A DNA stretch of 64,000 nt from Chryseobacterium arachidis. Its GTDB lineage: Bacteria; Bacteroidota; Bacteroidia; Flavobacteriales; Weeksellaceae. Made by a program: the position numbers and the translations under genes. This document shows, piece by piece, positions 62,508 to 64,000 of the stretch (the stretch's first letter is position 1; each line of letters opens with the position of its first letter). The notes under the pieces were generated by a model. That model was not told where the DNA came from, did no database searches, and was given only the letters and a program-made list of their open reading frames with translations. The stretch lies in assembly GCF_900129245.1 (NCBI RefSeq), contig NZ_FQUT01000002.1:186001-250000 (forward strand), given 5' to 3'.

Positions 62508-64000
62508 ATGAAAGACCAGAAACCGTCTAATGAAAAGCTAGATCAGCTAGAATCACACATTACTTCCAACGAAGACTCAAAACTAACAACCAACCAAGGT
62601 CTTAAGATCAATAACAATCAGGATTCCTTAAAAGCAGGAGACAGAGGGCCTACCCTATTGGAAGATTTTATCTTCAGAGAAAAAATAACCCATTTCGATC
62701 ACGAAAGGATTCCCGAAAGAGTGGTTCATGCCCGTGGTTCAGGCGCACACGGAGTTTTTACCTTAAACAAGAGCCTTGAGAAATATACCAAAGCAAAATT
62801 TTTAACAGAAGTGGGAAAAGAAACACCTGTTTTTGTAAGATTTTCTACCGTTGCAGGGAACAGAGGAAGTACAGATTTAGCAAGGGATGTAAGAGGATTT
62901 GCTATAAAGTTCTATACAGAAGAAGGTAATTACGACCTCGTAGCCAATAATATTCCGGTATTTTTTATCCAGGACGCCATTAAGTTTCCGGATTTGGTAC
63001 ATGCAGTAAAACCCGAGCCTCATAATGAAATTCCTCAGGCGGCTTCAGCACACGATACCTTTTGGGATTTTATTTCTTTAATGCCCGAAAGCACACATAT
63101 GATCATGTGGCTGATGAGTGACAGGGCAATCCCGAGAAGCTTCAGCAGAATGGAAGGTTTTGGCGTACATTCTTTTAAATTTATTAATGATGAAGGAAAA
63201 GTACATTTTGTAAAATTTCACTTTAAACCGAAACTGGGAGTTCACTCCGTTGCCTGGGACGAGGCGCAGAGAATTTCAGGAGTAGACCCCGATTTCCACA
63301 AAAGAGATCTTTGGGAATCTATAGAAAATGGTGATTTCCCGGAATGGGACTTCGGAGTACAGCTCATCCCGGAAGAAGATGAAGACAAATTTGATTTTGA
63401 CATTCTTGATCCTACCAAAATAATCCCTGAAGAAGAAGTTCCCGTAGAAATTTTCGGAACATTAACCTTAAATAAAAATCCTGAGAATTTCTTTTCAGAA
63501 ACTGAGCAGGTGGCTTTCCATCCGGGGCATATCGTTCCGGGAATTGATTTCAGCAACGATCCGTTATTACAAGGAAGATTATTCTCATACACCGATACCC
63601 AATTAATACGACTAGGCGGTCCCAACTTCCACGAGATCCCGATCAACAGATCAATAAAAACCGTCCACAATAACCAGAGAGACGGATATATGAGACAGCA
63701 GATTGCCAAAGGAAAAGTAAGCTACGAACCCAATTCTATTGGTGGAGGATGCCCTTTCCAGGCAATGATGTCCGAAGGCGGATTTACTTCTCATCAGGAA
63801 ACTATTTCCGGCCCGAAAATCAGACAGAGAAGTGAAAGTTTCGTCGATCATTATTCTCAGGCAAAATTATTCTACAACAGCCAGTCGGCTCCGGAGAAAA
63901 TACATCTTCAGAATGCATTGATCTTTGAATTGTCTAAAGTGACCATTCCAGCCATACGTGAAAGAATGGTAGGTCAGCTCAATTTTGTGGATAAAGTATT
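62508..64000 (+). CDS. katE: Catalase, clade 2 (HPII/KatE-like; 3' end outside window)
   Basis: Disproportionates hydrogen peroxide; heme enzyme of the cytoplasm. The ATG is at 62508 and 497 residues are visible; clade-2 enzymes have about 700-750, so 200 or more are missing. Present: distal His74 ([13 protein letters not shown]), distal Asn at 147/148 ([12 protein letters not shown]), proximal Tyr361 with Arg357 ([17 protein letters not shown]), and the [19 protein letters not shown] region. A ~45-residue N-terminal extension precedes the core, typical of large-subunit catalases. Last visible gene of the stress island. Confidence 0.95.
   Translation, partial: MKDQKPSNEKLDQLESHITSNEDSKLTTNQGLKINNNQDSLKAGDRGPTLLEDFIFREKITHFDHERIPERVVHARGSGAHGVFTLNKSLEKYTKAKFLTEVGKETPVFVRFSTVAGNRGSTDLARDVRGFAIKFYTEEGNYDLVANNIPVFFIQDAIKFPDLVHAVKPEPHNEIPQAASAHDTFWDFISLMPESTHMIMWLMSDRAIPRSFSRMEGFGVHSFKFINDEGKVHFVKFHFKPKLGVHSVAWDEAQRISGVDPDFHKRDLWESIENGDFPEWDFGVQLIPEEDEDKFDFDILDPTKIIPEEEVPVEIFGTLTLNKNPENFFSETEQVAFHPGHIVPGIDFSNDPLLQGRLFSYTDTQLIRLGGPNFHEIPINRSIKTVHNNQRDGYMRQQIAKGKVSYEPNSIGGGCPFQAMMSEGGFTSHQETISGPKIRQRSESFVDHYSQAKLFYNSQSAPEKIHLQNALIFELSKVTIPAIRERMVGQLNFVDKV

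Overview
The window is chromosomal DNA from a member of the Bacteroidota, most likely a Chryseobacterium-like member of the Flavobacteriia (Weeksellaceae). The evidence is the AT-rich sequence, promoters of the Bacteroidota type (-7 element TAnnTTTG, sometimes a TTTG/TTG about 19 bases upstream), few Shine-Dalgarno sequences, the gene order of the ribosomal operons, and protein families and signal peptides typical of flavobacteria. It looks like core chromosome with a few accessory insertions. I saw no integrase, transposase, prophage or CRISPR array.

Layout. 1-2.4 kb: citrate synthase (cut by the left edge) and enolase. 2.5-6.4 kb: a small membrane protein, then a two-component operon in which the response regulator comes first and the histidine kinase last, with two non-kinase genes between them, one split by an in-frame TAG. 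A lipoprotein gene follows. 6.5-20.4 kb: the uninterrupted alpha-spc-S10 block on the minus strand (transcribed rplC to rplQ), including rpmJ, rpmD, infA, secY and rpoA, with a recognisable promoter at 20.42-20.45 kb. 20.5-26.1 kb: a glycerol regulon, with glpR divergent from glpD-glpK-glpF and a putative outer-membrane barrel gene, and repeated TTTCGTTT/AAACGAAA sequences between the divergent genes. 26.3-32.2 kb: hypothetical secreted proteins and lipoproteins, and a two-helix membrane protein. 32.4-33.4 kb: a class I terpene synthase. 33.4-39.2 kb: the str operon (rpsL-rpsG-fusA-rpsJ). Downstream of it lie a leucine-rich-repeat gene and a second, truncated copy of the rpsJ 3' end, so that 214-bp perfect direct repeats flank the LRR gene.

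39.3-58.4 kb: single housekeeping and accessory genes: a polytopic membrane protein, dps, pncB, a YCII protein, a lipoprotein gene broken by TAG, a DUF5995 protein, rmuC, a SpoU rRNA methyltransferase, an alanine-rich lipoprotein, a membrane-anchored regulator-like protein with a lipoprotein partner, 5-FTHF cyclo-ligase, trhO, a Do-type protease, ridA, lptD, an amidase and tRNA-Glu(UUC). 58.5-64 kb: a stress island with a DUF2383 protein, a Crp/Fnr regulator, a very low-complexity acidic plus RG/SG-rich KGG-motif protein, a DUF892 ferritin-like protein and a clade-2 catalase (cut by the right edge). The Crp/Fnr gene and the KGG gene carry near-identical palindromes at the same distance from their -7 elements, suggesting that this regulator controls itself and the KGG gene.

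Most interesting points: the rpsJ duplication around the LRR gene; the Crp/Fnr box pair; the nucleolin-like composition of the KGG protein; the membrane regulator/lipoprotein pair with a perfect promoter palindrome; two genes each interrupted by a single in-frame TAG; three promoters so close to their start codons that the mRNAs may be leaderless; and a 680-bp intergenic region with a 32-bp perfect palindrome and a GC-rich 21-bp hairpin.
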